Shown: one piece after another, positions 47,623 through 58,009 of the stretch
Position numbering within the stretch: the first letter of the stretch is position 1
Layout: each line of letters opens with the position of its first letter
Origin: Malania oleifera
Taxonomy: Eukaryota > Streptophyta > Magnoliopsida > Santalales > Ximeniaceae
Direction: 5' to 3'
DNA length: 64,000 nucleotides
Assembly: GCF_029873635.1 (NCBI RefSeq)
Contig: NC_080423.1
Location: forward strand, 88,147,191 to 88,211,190
Made by a program: the position numbers and the translations under genes
Notes under the pieces: generated by a model
Seen by the model: only the letters and a program-made list of their open reading frames with translations
Database searches by the model: none
Told to the model about the DNA's origin: nothing

Positions 47623-47746
47623 CGCATTTCGAACTTTACCTAATCAGCGAGACCTAGGGGGAGGACGCTGATCTGTAGGTTTGGTGCCGCACCAGAGGGT
47701 CCGAAAGACTTGTTGGTGGCTGGAATTCTTATGTAATAAAAAAAAA
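47623..47746 (+). mobile_element. 5'-truncated SINE copy with target duplication
   Basis: A 124 bp copy of the 3' part of the SINE at 46751-47070 (AGGGGGAGGACGCTGATCTG, then TTTGGTGCCGCACCAGAGGG) with an A tail. It is flanked by AACATTTTGAT at 47612-47622 and 47747-47757. The empty site is visible in the sister block at 42494 (AAGAACATTTTGATAATTC). Confidence 0.83.
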
Positions 47747-49204
47747 AACATTTTGATAATTCAACATCAATTTCTATTTGTGAAGTCATTTGCATCAATA
47801 GTGGCAATATATTGTCTCATATTCCTAGGAGATATTAATTTCTTAAAAATGTTAAGTTAAAAATATTATATTAATTTCTTAAAAATATTAAGTTAAAAAT
47901 ATTTTTAAAATATTATTTTTTTAAAATTTATAATTTAATATTGTTAGCATCGGGAGAGTCTTTAAGGGGAACTTGATACACATAAATAAGCATCAACTTG
48001 ACCGAAAATCTTAAGCTTATTGGATTTTGGGTTCAATCATGTACATTATCCACTCTATTTTTCTAGTGTAAGACTACTTATAAGTGTAATCATTAATAAA
48101 ATATATTATCTTTAAAGATTTAAACCATACAATATAATACTTTTTTTTTCTTCCTGCTTCTATAGTTTAGAATGATTACTTGACCTTCATGAGATTCAAA
48201 TTCAAAAATCTTAATTTTTAGTTGGAAGAAAAATTATGGGCTTCAAATGTTTGATTGCTAAACTAATCATGTTGTTTGGATAATCATCGAAACTTTGACT
48301 AAATTATATTAGAATCTCAATTCTCATAATTTAAATCTAATAAATTTTGAAACTTTCAAGGTTTTAATATTATATAAACCAACGAAATAGCTAGTGTTTG
48401 TGCGTTAACCTTTTAAATCCTTCACTATAAGAATTTATAACGCAGTTAAAGCTTACAAAAATCTCAACAATGAATTAAAGAGCTATGCCCGTCAAGCCAA
48501 GAGAAAAATGATTTTTTTTTTTTGGTAGACACTTGGTCATTTTGTTTGAGAAACTTTGAAATCAACATCCTTTAATTTTTTTTTTTTAATTATTTACAAA
48601 GTCATATTGGGTTTTGGCCCAATTAGTGGGCTTATGAAGCAACTATATATATAGGCTGAGCAATTTAAAATTAAAAATATAAGTCTAATTAACAGATTAA
48701 TTATTAAGCTAGGCCATGTAATATCATCATATTTTAAATTTTAATTATATTTTAAAATTTTAAATGAAATTTTAATTAATAATTATCCATCTAACTTTTT
48801 TTAAATCATTCAAAATACGAAGATTTAGTTAATCATTTAAAATATGTTGTAATTTGGTTGCCTAACTAAGTGGTTTTTTCCAATCTATAGTCTAAATTCG
48901 GTACTCAGTTTGGTCTAAAGCCTAATGGAACTCCTTCCCCTGATTAGCTAATGCCCATCCATGAATGGGGGCCTGACTCTTTCCTTTCCCGATCACAATC
49001 AACAGTTAACTACCATTTACAATGCTTTCCGATGTGGAAACCCACTGCAGAAATCACAATCTTTCCTTCTTCGGTTTTTGGTTTTGGTTTCCTTTCATCT
49101 TTTTGCTCTGTAAATAGATATCCATCTGCCCTTTCCCCGCAACAACAAACGCACCGCTAGTAAAAGCTAAAACCGCCACAATAACCCTCCATTGCTAGAA
49201 CAAA
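47747..49204 (+). repeat. Second copy of the germin upstream region
   Basis: It matches 42494-43640 and then 45118-45300 in order, ending at a germin-like ATG. Shared text includes TCTATTTGTGAAGTCATTT, CAACTATATATATAGGC and CACAATCTTTCCTTCTTC. It lacks the tandem-duplicated middle found upstream of the intact gene. At 49109-49116 the position of the TATA box reads TGTAAATA instead of TATAAATA. Confidence 0.82.
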
Positions 49205-49223
49205 ATGGCCAAGCCACTGGTTC
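49205..49223 (+). pseudogene. Second germin-like gene, cut after six codons by a Copia element
   Basis: The frame begins ATGGCCAAGCCACTGGTTC (M A K P L V), the counterpart of MAKLLA in the intact gene, with a matching leader (AAAATGGCCAAG). At 49224 it runs straight into the LTR of a minus-strand Copia element. The rest of this gene was not found anywhere to the right in the window. Host gene copy, inactivated by insertion and lacking its remaining roughly 197 codons here. Confidence 0.82.
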
Positions 49224-49474
49224 TGTTGGATAAAATATGTGTAGATTAATTTCTTTACACTACATGCAATAAAACCATAAAGATAACATATGATAATTTT
49301 TGTTCATGGTCATAAATTGTTAAAATTGAATAAGGGGATTTTTCTATTTTCATTATTCAATAATATAAGGGTCTATTTATACATGAGTCAAGGATCCCAA
49401 ATTATTCCTAAATATCTATTTTATAATAAATACACAATAAATGAAAAATAGAAAGTGTATATGTATCTCTAATA
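49224..49474 (-). repeat. Short 3' LTR (251 bp) of this Copia element
   Basis: On the minus strand TATTAGAGATAC...TATCCAACA, with a TATAAATA box (plus-strand 49374-49381). Confidence 0.82.
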
Positions 49475-49487
49475 CTCCCCCTCAAGT

Positions 49488-50264
49488 TGGAGCATGGAGA
49501 TCTGTAATGCCCAACTTACGTGATAAGTTTAGGAAATGTTCACGACCCAAACCTTTGGTGAAAATATCATCAAACTGACTGTAGGTAGGAATATGCTTAG
49601 TGAAAAAGAGATCAGTCCGTAACTTTTCACAAACAATATGACAATCAATTTCTATATGTTTTGTACGTTCGTGGAAAACAGGATTCTAGGCAATGTGAAG
49701 AGCTGCTTAGTTGTTACAATATAAGAGCATAGACTAGGAATGCGGTACACTAAGATCATTTAAAAGAGTTTTGAGTAATGTAAGTTCACAAGTACCCGAA
49801 GCAAGCGCTCGGTACTCAGCTTCGGCGGAGGAGCGAGACACTATAGATTGTTTCTTAGTGCGCCAGGAAATTGGATTAGTGCTCAGCTGAAGGAAAAAAA
49901 CAGTGGTGGAGCGACGAGTGAGGGGACAACTAGCCCAATCCGAATCAGAATAGGCAGAGACTTGAAGAGTGTTGGCAGTAGGAAAAAATAAGTTCTGTCC
50001 TGGAGATGCCTTAATGTATCGAAGAACATGTACAACAGCATCATAATGTGGTTGTCTGGGCTGGTGCATAAATTGACTGAGAATGTTGACTGGAAAACAA
50101 TGTTGAGACGGGTGATGGTGAGATATATCAAACGTCCAACAAGTCACCGGAATGAGCTTGAATCGGAGAGAAGATCACCATCGGTATTATTGAGCTTGAG
50201 ATTTTGTTCCATGAGAAAGTTGGCAGTGTAATACGCCAAACCTTAAAGGATCTAGGATGTTTAC
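49488..50264 (-). pseudogene. Copia RNase H and RT-tail remnant
   Basis: The minus strand reads MEQNLKLNNTDGDLL-like text (about 50215-50165), LVGRLIYLTITR (about 50145-50110), HVLRYIKASPGQ (about 50035-50000), SAYSDSDWASCPLTRRST (about 49965-49910) and SRSSAEAEYRALA (about 49840-49800). These are the RNase H landmarks of Copia. Fossil. Confidence 0.87.
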
Positions 50265-53200
50265 TGTTGACCCTATGGGTCATTCCCAGTTTTGATAATG
50301 ACAAATACTCTTTGTATTTGATGGCTTTCAAGTTTGTGTGCAAGTTCTTTTTGGCAAGTCATATTTGATGGCACGTGAAAGCTTGAAACCTGAAGACCCT
50401 GAAAATTAGTTGATGTTGTAATTTATATTATCATTCAATTCAGGTTTGTAATAGTAAATAGGAAAAAAGGTCTGTAATATTTAATGCATATCATGCATGT
50501 AGGAACTACGAACTCAAAGACCTTAGAATGACTCTAGGTCTCTATACAAAATCAAGACCTTAGAAAGACCTTAGGGGTTGACTGACGCCGAATTTTTTCG
50601 GTGTCCTCAAAAAGACCTAAAATGACCCTAGGATCCACAAGCATGCTTAAATATATTTGCTTATATGAATAAGGTGAATGTATAAGGGAGTTGGAACCAA
50701 AATGCATTAAAAAATGCATGCTTGGTTGACCAAACTTTCACAGTGTAAATCATTCGGTCAACCGAATCGGTCAAGTAGTCAACATTTTGACCATAGCTCA
50801 GTCGACCGTTCTGTACCAAGTTCATAAGACTTGGTTGACCGAACTCCCACCGAGTCAACCTTTGACTCTTCGGTCGGCTGACCAAATTTAAATGGGCAAT
50901 GCCCTGGTCGACCGAACCCCTACGTGGGAAAATCCAATGCCCTCGTCCACCGAACTTCATAGTTCAAAATCACCTGGTCGACCGAACCGCACGGAAATGA
51001 AAAATCGCCCTTGGGACACTAAGTCCGATCGACCGAACTTTCAGTTCAATTTTTACCCAGTTGACCGAACCTCGTCACTTGGTCAACCGAACCTCGTGTC
51101 CGGTCGACCAGTGCTTTCGGGTTTCCAAATTATTTTTACCACGGTTAAATTTTTTAAACGGGATTAATTGTGTTAAAATGGTTTAAAACAATCCTAATAA
51201 TACCCTATATGTCCCCAATGGCTATAATTTGTCCCATTTCTATATATATCATTTCATTTGCAAAATTAAGGCGTGATTAGGGCTTTAGATTAGCAAACAA
51301 TTCTCTGAAAATTTTATTGCCCAAAATCTTCCCTACTTCTATATTTTTCATACTTAAAGCCATATGAGACCATTGATCATTCTATTGTAAAACCCTTTTG
51401 AGAAAGAGTATTTTGAGTTGTTCCATATAATTCCTACGTGCTTATACTCTCATATAAGTGTATTGATTTTTGATTTTAGTGAGAGTAAGCCTAGAGGTGT
51501 TCCTAGTGATTTAATTCATAAATTCATTTGTGGAACCTTCTTAAACTTGCGAGTCTTTGTACTCTCATTGCAAGACTCAAAAGCTTGTCTTGTGTTGTGA
51601 AGAAAAATATTTTTGACAAAACTTGTTTTTTAAAAATATCTCTTGTGCTTGAGCTTTTTAAAATCTTGTTTAAAATATTTGATTTTCATATTGAAGGTTA
51701 AGCAAAGATTTCTCCAACGATTTAATTTGATAAATCTTGTGTGGGAAAAATCCTATAGTGTTAGCTTTGGTGTATTCCCAAGAAAGAGGGGTGAATTGGA
51801 ATTTAAAACTTTTTCTTAAGTTTGACCTAAATAGCAGCTGTATATTCACAACTTAGGGTCTATCTATGCAGTTCCAAATGCACAGATAAATATAGCATGC
51901 GGAGATTAAAAACATCCGCAACATTCACCAACTATAACATACATGTATGAGAATGTAAATTGTAGAAAAAGTAAACCGTGCATACAAGATAAGTTATCGG
52001 GGTTTGGCCAACTGTGCCTATGTCCCCGCCTCTAGCTTGCAAGTCCGAGGATTCCACTAATGCTCACTTAACAGGTGAAGCGACACCTAATACAACCAGA
52101 TCAATTAGCACAGGATTGATCTCAACCTTTACAAATTCTCCTTGCGAGGCGGAGAAGACCCTAGGTCAAATTCATAGGGCTAACCCCAACCTGATCCTTC
52201 TGGGCTAAATCAAGCCCCCTCAGGCCACGCCTGGAAATATAATAGTATTTTTCACAAAATAACTGGTGCAGTGATTATGCTTTCATGTAAAGCAGATATG
52301 TACCCAATACATGCAATCGCATACTCGTCAACAATGTAGGTAAATGTAAGTTCGGTGATGTGTATTTTTGTGCAAGCCACACTCAACAAGATATAATTGC
52401 TAATATGCTCAAGAGTGTTCTAAACAAACTATATCTTTGAAACAAGTTAAATGAAATCTCAATAGCAAATTAGGGTTTCAATGATGTTAATCAAGTATTC
52501 AAACTAGTTCAAAAGATTTTTCTTCAATGTAATGAGCACAAGAGTAGTTTGAAAATATTTTAACTTGTAGAAAAAATATTTTGCACACCAAAATCAAAAC
52601 TATGGAACACTTGCAATAACAATGCAAATATCCTAAGTTTACTAGTTTATCCCAGCACAAGATTTATAATATTGAAATTTGTGGGATAAACTTAACTAAA
52701 CTCCCAAAAAGAATCAAACAATCAACCAAACAAATAGGAGTATTAGCTCTATATAATAAACACAAGAACAAACAATAACTTCTCATAATATCAAGATCTA
52801 TCAAGGGAATAAATATTTGAGAGTATTTTGGGCAAAAAGGGATTTTGAGATAGAGAGGGTTTTTGCTAATTATTTTGGCTAATCTTCCCTAATCCTCACA
52901 AATGAACTCATATTTATTGACAATGTAAAAAATATAACCGTTTGGGACCTATTGGGTATTATTAGAAAAGTTCCAAAAAGCTTAAGCTCATTTAACCCTC
53001 ATTAACTCAATTTTACTTCAATTAATTAATTTTTAACCTGACGAGGTTCGGGTGGCTGAACTGTGGTTCGGTCGCTCGAACAGACACATGAATAAAAGTA
53101 ATTTAAATGATTTTGGTTGCCCGTGTCATGGTTTGGTAACTTGAATCAAAGGTAGTATCATTGCTACGTAACTTCGGGTGCCCAGTCATATGTTCGGTAG

Positions 53201-53845
53201 CACGAAGTTGTGTGTTCGGTTGCCCGGGGCTCAACTTGAACTAAATGGCTCGATCACTCGAGTTGGTGGAATGTCCCTTTCGAAGGGTTTGGGCGCCCGT
53301 GGACAGTATGCACAAAATGGTTCGGTCACCCGAGAACCTAAGTCAATTGTTGATTTCTCAACAGTTCGGTCGCTCAAGGAGTTTTGAACTCTTGGGGTTC
53401 GGTCGCCCAAGCTCTCTCAATTTCCTTAATAATATTCATTTTAAGCACATTTTTAACACTCCTGTATTTTGCATGATATATGAGTGAGTGTTCGGACCTA
53501 GAGACATACTATGGTCTTACTGAGGCTGAGAACATGCAGAGATTATTATAGACTGATATACCTAGTTACTATTACAGACTCATATTACATTAATTGAATT
53601 TACAATATGAAAGAGAATCCTCTGGGTTTTCATGTTGCTTCAAGTGTCATTCCTTAAGATGCTCATCTAAGCCTGCACAAATACTTGATAACCATCAAAT
53701 ACCTAAGTATTTGTCATCATCAAAACCGGGTGTGACCTACAAGGTCAACATATAGCTAAGAGGATCTTTGCATTGTTATTGCAAGACTTATTTAGGCTTG
53801 TATTTTGTGTGTGTAAAATTTTTTTTACTAGATTTATTTTAAATA
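50265..53845 (+). repeat. Copia-type LTR (TGTTGACC family), truncated, with nested solo LTR
   Basis: It starts TGTTGACCCTATGGGTC at 50265 and runs to 51758, then continues after the nested LTR from about 53756 until it meets the Ty3 element near 53845. It carries GGTCGACC palindromes (about 50720-51118) followed by a TATA-like region (TATATATATC, 51241-51250). The LTR tail seen in other family members is absent. Left flank TTTAC (50260-50264). The right edge is uncertain by about 15 bases. Confidence 0.78.
51759..53750 (-). mobile_element. Copia-type solo LTR, minus strand (2.0 kb)
   Basis: Plus-strand TGTTAGCTTTGGTG...AAGGTCAACA, flanked by perfect TATAG duplications (51754-51758 and 53751-53755). 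It has the TGTTGACC start and AATTCACCCCTC tail of its family when read on the minus strand. Its cluster (about 53040-53412) uses a changed motif, TTCGGTCGCCCGAA-like, beside a minus-strand AATAAATA (52918-52911). No internal region is present. Confidence 0.9.
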
Positions 53846-53849
53846 CCCC

Positions 53850-55822
53850 GTGCATTGACTATCTCCTACATGTACAAATCTGCTAACCTACTCAAAGAAT
53901 AACTAGCCTTTATCGGTACAAAGTGAGCAGATTTAGTTAGCCTATCAACGATCACCTAGATTGTATTCTGCTTGTGTAGTGCTGGTGGTAACCCGGTGAC
54001 AAAGTCCATGAAAATATGCTCCCATTTCCACTCTGGAATACTCAATGGTTGTAACGGCCCTACCGGCCTATAATGTTTAGCTTTCACTTGCTGACCCGTC
54101 AGACATTGCTTCACAAACCAAGCAATCTCCTTTTTCATGCCACTCCACCAGAACGATGTGCCTCCTGGTAGCAGGTCAATAGCGAACTCCACCTCACGAT
54201 CAGGAGGTAAATCGGGTAAGTCTTTTGGGAATACATTCGAAAATTTGTTAACCACCCAGATATCTTCAAGTCTCATGTCATCCCAAGGTGGTTCCTTCAC
54301 GCAAGCTAGGTACCCCTGACAACCCTCCAAGAGTAACCTTCTCGCCTGTATAGCTGATAGAATTTGTGGCGTCGAACGCACACACGATCCCACGAACTCA
54401 TACTCTTGCTCCCCAAGAGGTATGAACACTACGACCTTCTTACGACAATCAATCACCATATAACTGGAGAATAAGCAATCCATCTCCAGTATGACGTTAA
54501 ATCCACACATGTCGTACACTACTAGGTTCCCCAGTAGTAGTCTTCCCTAAATAATCACTGGGTAGTTTCCCAACATCTTACTACAGATTGTTACACTCCC
54601 AGTCGGTGTAGCCACCAATAACCACTCATCCATCACTAGGGTTTCAACCCTACACAGTTTCACAAAACTAGCAAATACAAAAGAGTGGGTTGCTCCCGAA
54701 TTAAATAAAACAACAGCTCTATTCGAAAGCAATAACATGGTACTTGTCACCACATTCCTAGTGTGTTTCGCATCTACTGGAGTAAGAGAGTATTCTCTCA
54801 CCGGAGTCGTGTTTGCCTGATAATTTCCTTGAGGCATCTGATAACTCCTATGGTTCTGGCTCTGTGCAGGCATATCACTCCTTTGTGCCTGACAGTTTCA
54901 GGATATGGGGCCCGGTTTGCCACAGTTGTAGAAATTACCCCAAAATGGCTGACATTCATCATCATGCCATTTACGGCACTTGGCACATGGTGTGGAGGAC
55001 GGATCCCCCTAAGAACTATGTCGTTCGGTATTTTAGCAATAACCCGAACTATAGTTCTTCTTCTTCTTCCACTGTCCCTGTCAAGGACCAGTCTGAGAAC
55101 CAAAAAATACTGGCCTCTTCCTCTATTCTTGTATCATCTCATCCCCCTAAAGGTCAGCCTTAACTATGGTGGCTTTATCCACCAGGATAGAAAACTCCCG
55201 AATCTGCAGCATCCCTAGAAGCCTGCAAATGCCCTTCCTCAGACCCTTCTCAAACCTCCGAGCCTTCTCGTACTTGTTCAAGATCAAGTACGGCAAAAAA
55301 CGAGATAGCTCGATATATCTGGAAGCATATCTCTACACCATCAAGGTTCCCTGCGTCAGGCTTGAGAACTCATCTGCCTTCGCGTCATGAGTGGAAGTTG
55401 GGAAGTATCTCTAAAAAAATACCTCCTTGAAACCGGCTCCAAGTCATACCAGATGGACCAGATCTCTACTTCTCAAGCAGAATCATCGCCATCCACCATC
55501 TCTCCGCTTCTCCTGCCAGCTAAAAGGTAGAATATAGAACCTTCTGCTGGTCGGTGCAGTGCAGAACTTTCAATATCTTCTAGGTCTTCTGCACCCAATT
55601 TTCTACCACTATCAGATCGGGTCCTCCCGTAATCATTGGAGGGTGCATGCAGGTGAACCTCTCTATGGTACAACCCGTGGCAGTAGGAGAGTGCTCACGT
55701 CTCCTAACATTACGCCCGATCTCCTGCATAACCTACCTCGTCAAATCCCGAGGCATAGAAGGAGACCCATCACTCGCAGTCCTTTTGGAACTACTTTCCA
55801 AGTTGTTATCCTTAGGCTCCAT
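53850..55822 (-). pseudogene. Ty3 gag, protease and integrase-start remnant
   Basis: Readable minus-strand landmarks: gag (MEPKDNNLESSSKR at 55822, IERFTCMHPPMITGG near 55650), a knuckle-like stretch (CRKWHDDECQPFWGNF near 54980-54930), protease (LFNSGATHSFVFASFVKL near 54715-54665), FSNVFPKDLPDLPPDREVEF near 54250-54190, and PEWKWEHIFMDFVTGLPPAL near 54030-53975. Fossil. Confidence 0.83.
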
Positions 55823-56135
55823 TTTGAAAATAAGATAAGAATTAATTACCATTCCTATATCATACACAGTTAATACAATCATTGAAAACTAATCATGTTA
55901 ACTACAACTCTCATGGGTCCAGGTTTGTCCTACCACATCGACATGAATCCATCAATGGTTTGCCGTGATTCTACTGAAATCGTCATTCTAGGAAAAACAC
56001 AGAACATTGCCAATGAGTCCACGTCTAGCAACAAAACAACCCTCAACCTACTCTACCCATTTCTTACATCCTATACTATGGTATGTACACAAAGCTACGC
56101 CTAACCAAGTCTATAAGACCTAACAACTTGGTTTT

Positions 56136-56147
56136 GCTCTGATACCA
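56136..56147 (-). other. Primer binding site of the minus-strand Ty3 element
   Basis: The minus strand reads TGGTATCAGAGC three bases after the LTR end, a perfect initiator-methionine tRNA complement. Confidence 0.9.
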
Positions 56148-56150
56148 AGT

Positions 56151-57647
56151 TGTCATGCCCCGAACTCACGAATGGGTCCCAAGTGTGATTTTAGTAACCT
56201 AACCTGTCTCTGTATCATTTAAAACATACATGATACTATACTGAATGAGGGTCTGACCTCGTGGGGTACACGTAAAATCTATACACAATTACATACATGT
56301 CCATACACATCAAATACGTAGTGAAAATGTTCTTTCTATACATATATCATACCATACCAGAGTTTATACATAACTAGAATTTACGTTCCAAAAATACAGT
56401 ACATACTTCGGGTGTCTACAAAACACAACACTGACAACCCGGTTACAAAACCCGTACTTACACAGGTACTAAATATAGCTAACCAACAGCCACGCTTCTG
56501 GACGCTAGGATACTAGTTTCGATTACCCTAAGGACCTGAAAAATATTTGTATATTCGGGGTGAGACACCTCTCAGTAAGGAAGAAAGTATGTCATATCAG
56601 TGTGTGACATACAAGTTTTATTTCAACATAAAACATAACACGATACAGTTCTAGTATTTTTCACAATTTAGTTCCAGTATATACGATACCAAATGTACGG
56701 TTAGTGTCCTCACACTTAAGCACATGATACCTTGTAATAACTGAAGCCTCACATCGATATCGTTGCTAGTACGGTGTCCACTCACACCCATATCGGTGAC
56801 CACCTGGAACAAACTGGTGATATTTCACACCCTTGGATATAAAGTCGGACACTCTCGCCCACGATAATTAGCCGAGACATAGCGGCAGCGTACGTTAATT
56901 AGCCGCCCCTAACTGCTTTACAAAACTTGGAACAATTTTGAAACTCATTTTCTTATACTCATCAGCGTACGATAATTAGCTGCCCCCCTAACCGTTTTAC
57001 AAAACCCTGAAATATTTTACATACAACATTTCATTCCACACTTATTTGAGCATATACAAATCATATCATTTTTAGTTCTAAAAATACAGTTTAATACAAA
57101 TACAGGTACGATCATCTCAATACTATAGTTTTATACAACATATGATTTCCCAACAGAAATAAAGATGATACCCAAAACCCCCAATTTTTCCAAAAACTAT
57201 AATTCAAAAATTCCGCATTTTCACTCGATAGATTTTCCCAAATAAGTAGCCAAAACATACATATAATCGTAAACTACAGGTTTACAGATCCCGATTTCAA
57301 AAATAACTTATATAAACAGAATCCCCTTACCTTTTCTCGAATACCAAAATACGAACTTTATGGCTCCAAAACTACGAACCTAGTTCCCAAAACCTAAACA
57401 TCCAAGAACTATACTTCACTATAATTCTTACTACTACATATATTCCGAAACGAAACTGAATTCGAATCCTTACCTCGTTTTTTGGGTCAAAACCCGAAAA
57501 TCCTCAAAACAAATTTCCGATTCGCTACAAACATAGAGCTTCTCCTCTTGATCCACGTGGTAACGTAGGATCGTTGATTCTGGAAACTGACGACTTAAAA
57601 TCCTAGAGAGAGAGATAGAAAGAGAGAGAGGGAGAAGATTCGAGTTC

Positions 57648-57686
<39 letters not shown>

Positions 57687-58009
57687 TTTAGCTTACTTAG
57701 CCATGAAGCAATAAAATATCATGTTTATAGACCCTTGACCTAGTCCAATTCGTTGACGAGACGACGCCTTTGTCGACGAATCATCCACACATTTCGTTGA
57801 CGAACCGGCTCCTTCGGTGACGAACCCTATTTCGATATTTTACAACACGTTTGGTATCTCTTCGTCGACAAGGCTCTGAATTTCGGCGACGGAGAGTACG
57901 AGGGCCTTCGTCAATGAGAACAATGGTTTCATCGACGAAGCCTGCAAAATTTACCTTTTTACCCTTTTGTTATTTATTCAATCTACATATCTCGGATCGG
58001 ATTCTTACA
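56151..58009 (-). repeat. 5' LTR of the minus-strand Ty3 element (1.86 kb)
   Basis: On the minus strand TGTAAGAATCCGATCC...CGGGGCATGACA. It has a GTCGACGA palindrome cluster (about 57942-57748), then CTATAAA (57730-57724), then a GA/CT tract (57649-57684). A duplicated cassette lies at about 56887-57010 (GTACGTTAATTAGCCGCCC and GTACGATAATTAGCTGCCC). The GTGAGACACCTCTCAGTAAG motif lies at about 56560-56579. Confidence 0.88.
57649..57684. repeat. (AG)n microsatellite
   Basis: An AG run in the LTR, downstream of its TATA box on the minus strand. Confidence 0.95.

Larger units (their letters stand above)
49224..50264 (-). mobile_element. Copia element, 3' part, inserted in the second germin copy
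   Basis: A minus-strand element of Ale/Retrofit style: a short 3' LTR (49224-49474), the classical purine tract ACTTGAGGGGGAG (minus strand, 49487-49475), RNase H, and the tail of the reverse transcriptase region up to 50264. There a Copia-type LTR interrupts it. The germin-side flank is GGTTC (49219-49223); the other end is not in the window. The coding part is broken. Confidence 0.86.
53846..58009 (-). mobile_element. Ty3 Tekay-like element, 5' part, minus strand
   Basis: Minus-strand order: 5' LTR (58009-56151), primer site, leader, gag (from 55822), protease, a short pre-RT stretch, and an integrase start near 54100-53850, where it is cut by the LTR of 50265. Reverse transcriptase and RNase H were not recognised between protease and integrase, so the copy looks defective. 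It has several breaks in total. Its LTR is related in layout to 942-2751. Confidence 0.84.

Noticed and set aside
54763-55218. Plus-strand frame of 151 codons
   Set aside because: It is antisense to Ty3 gag and protease text that is readable on the minus strand.
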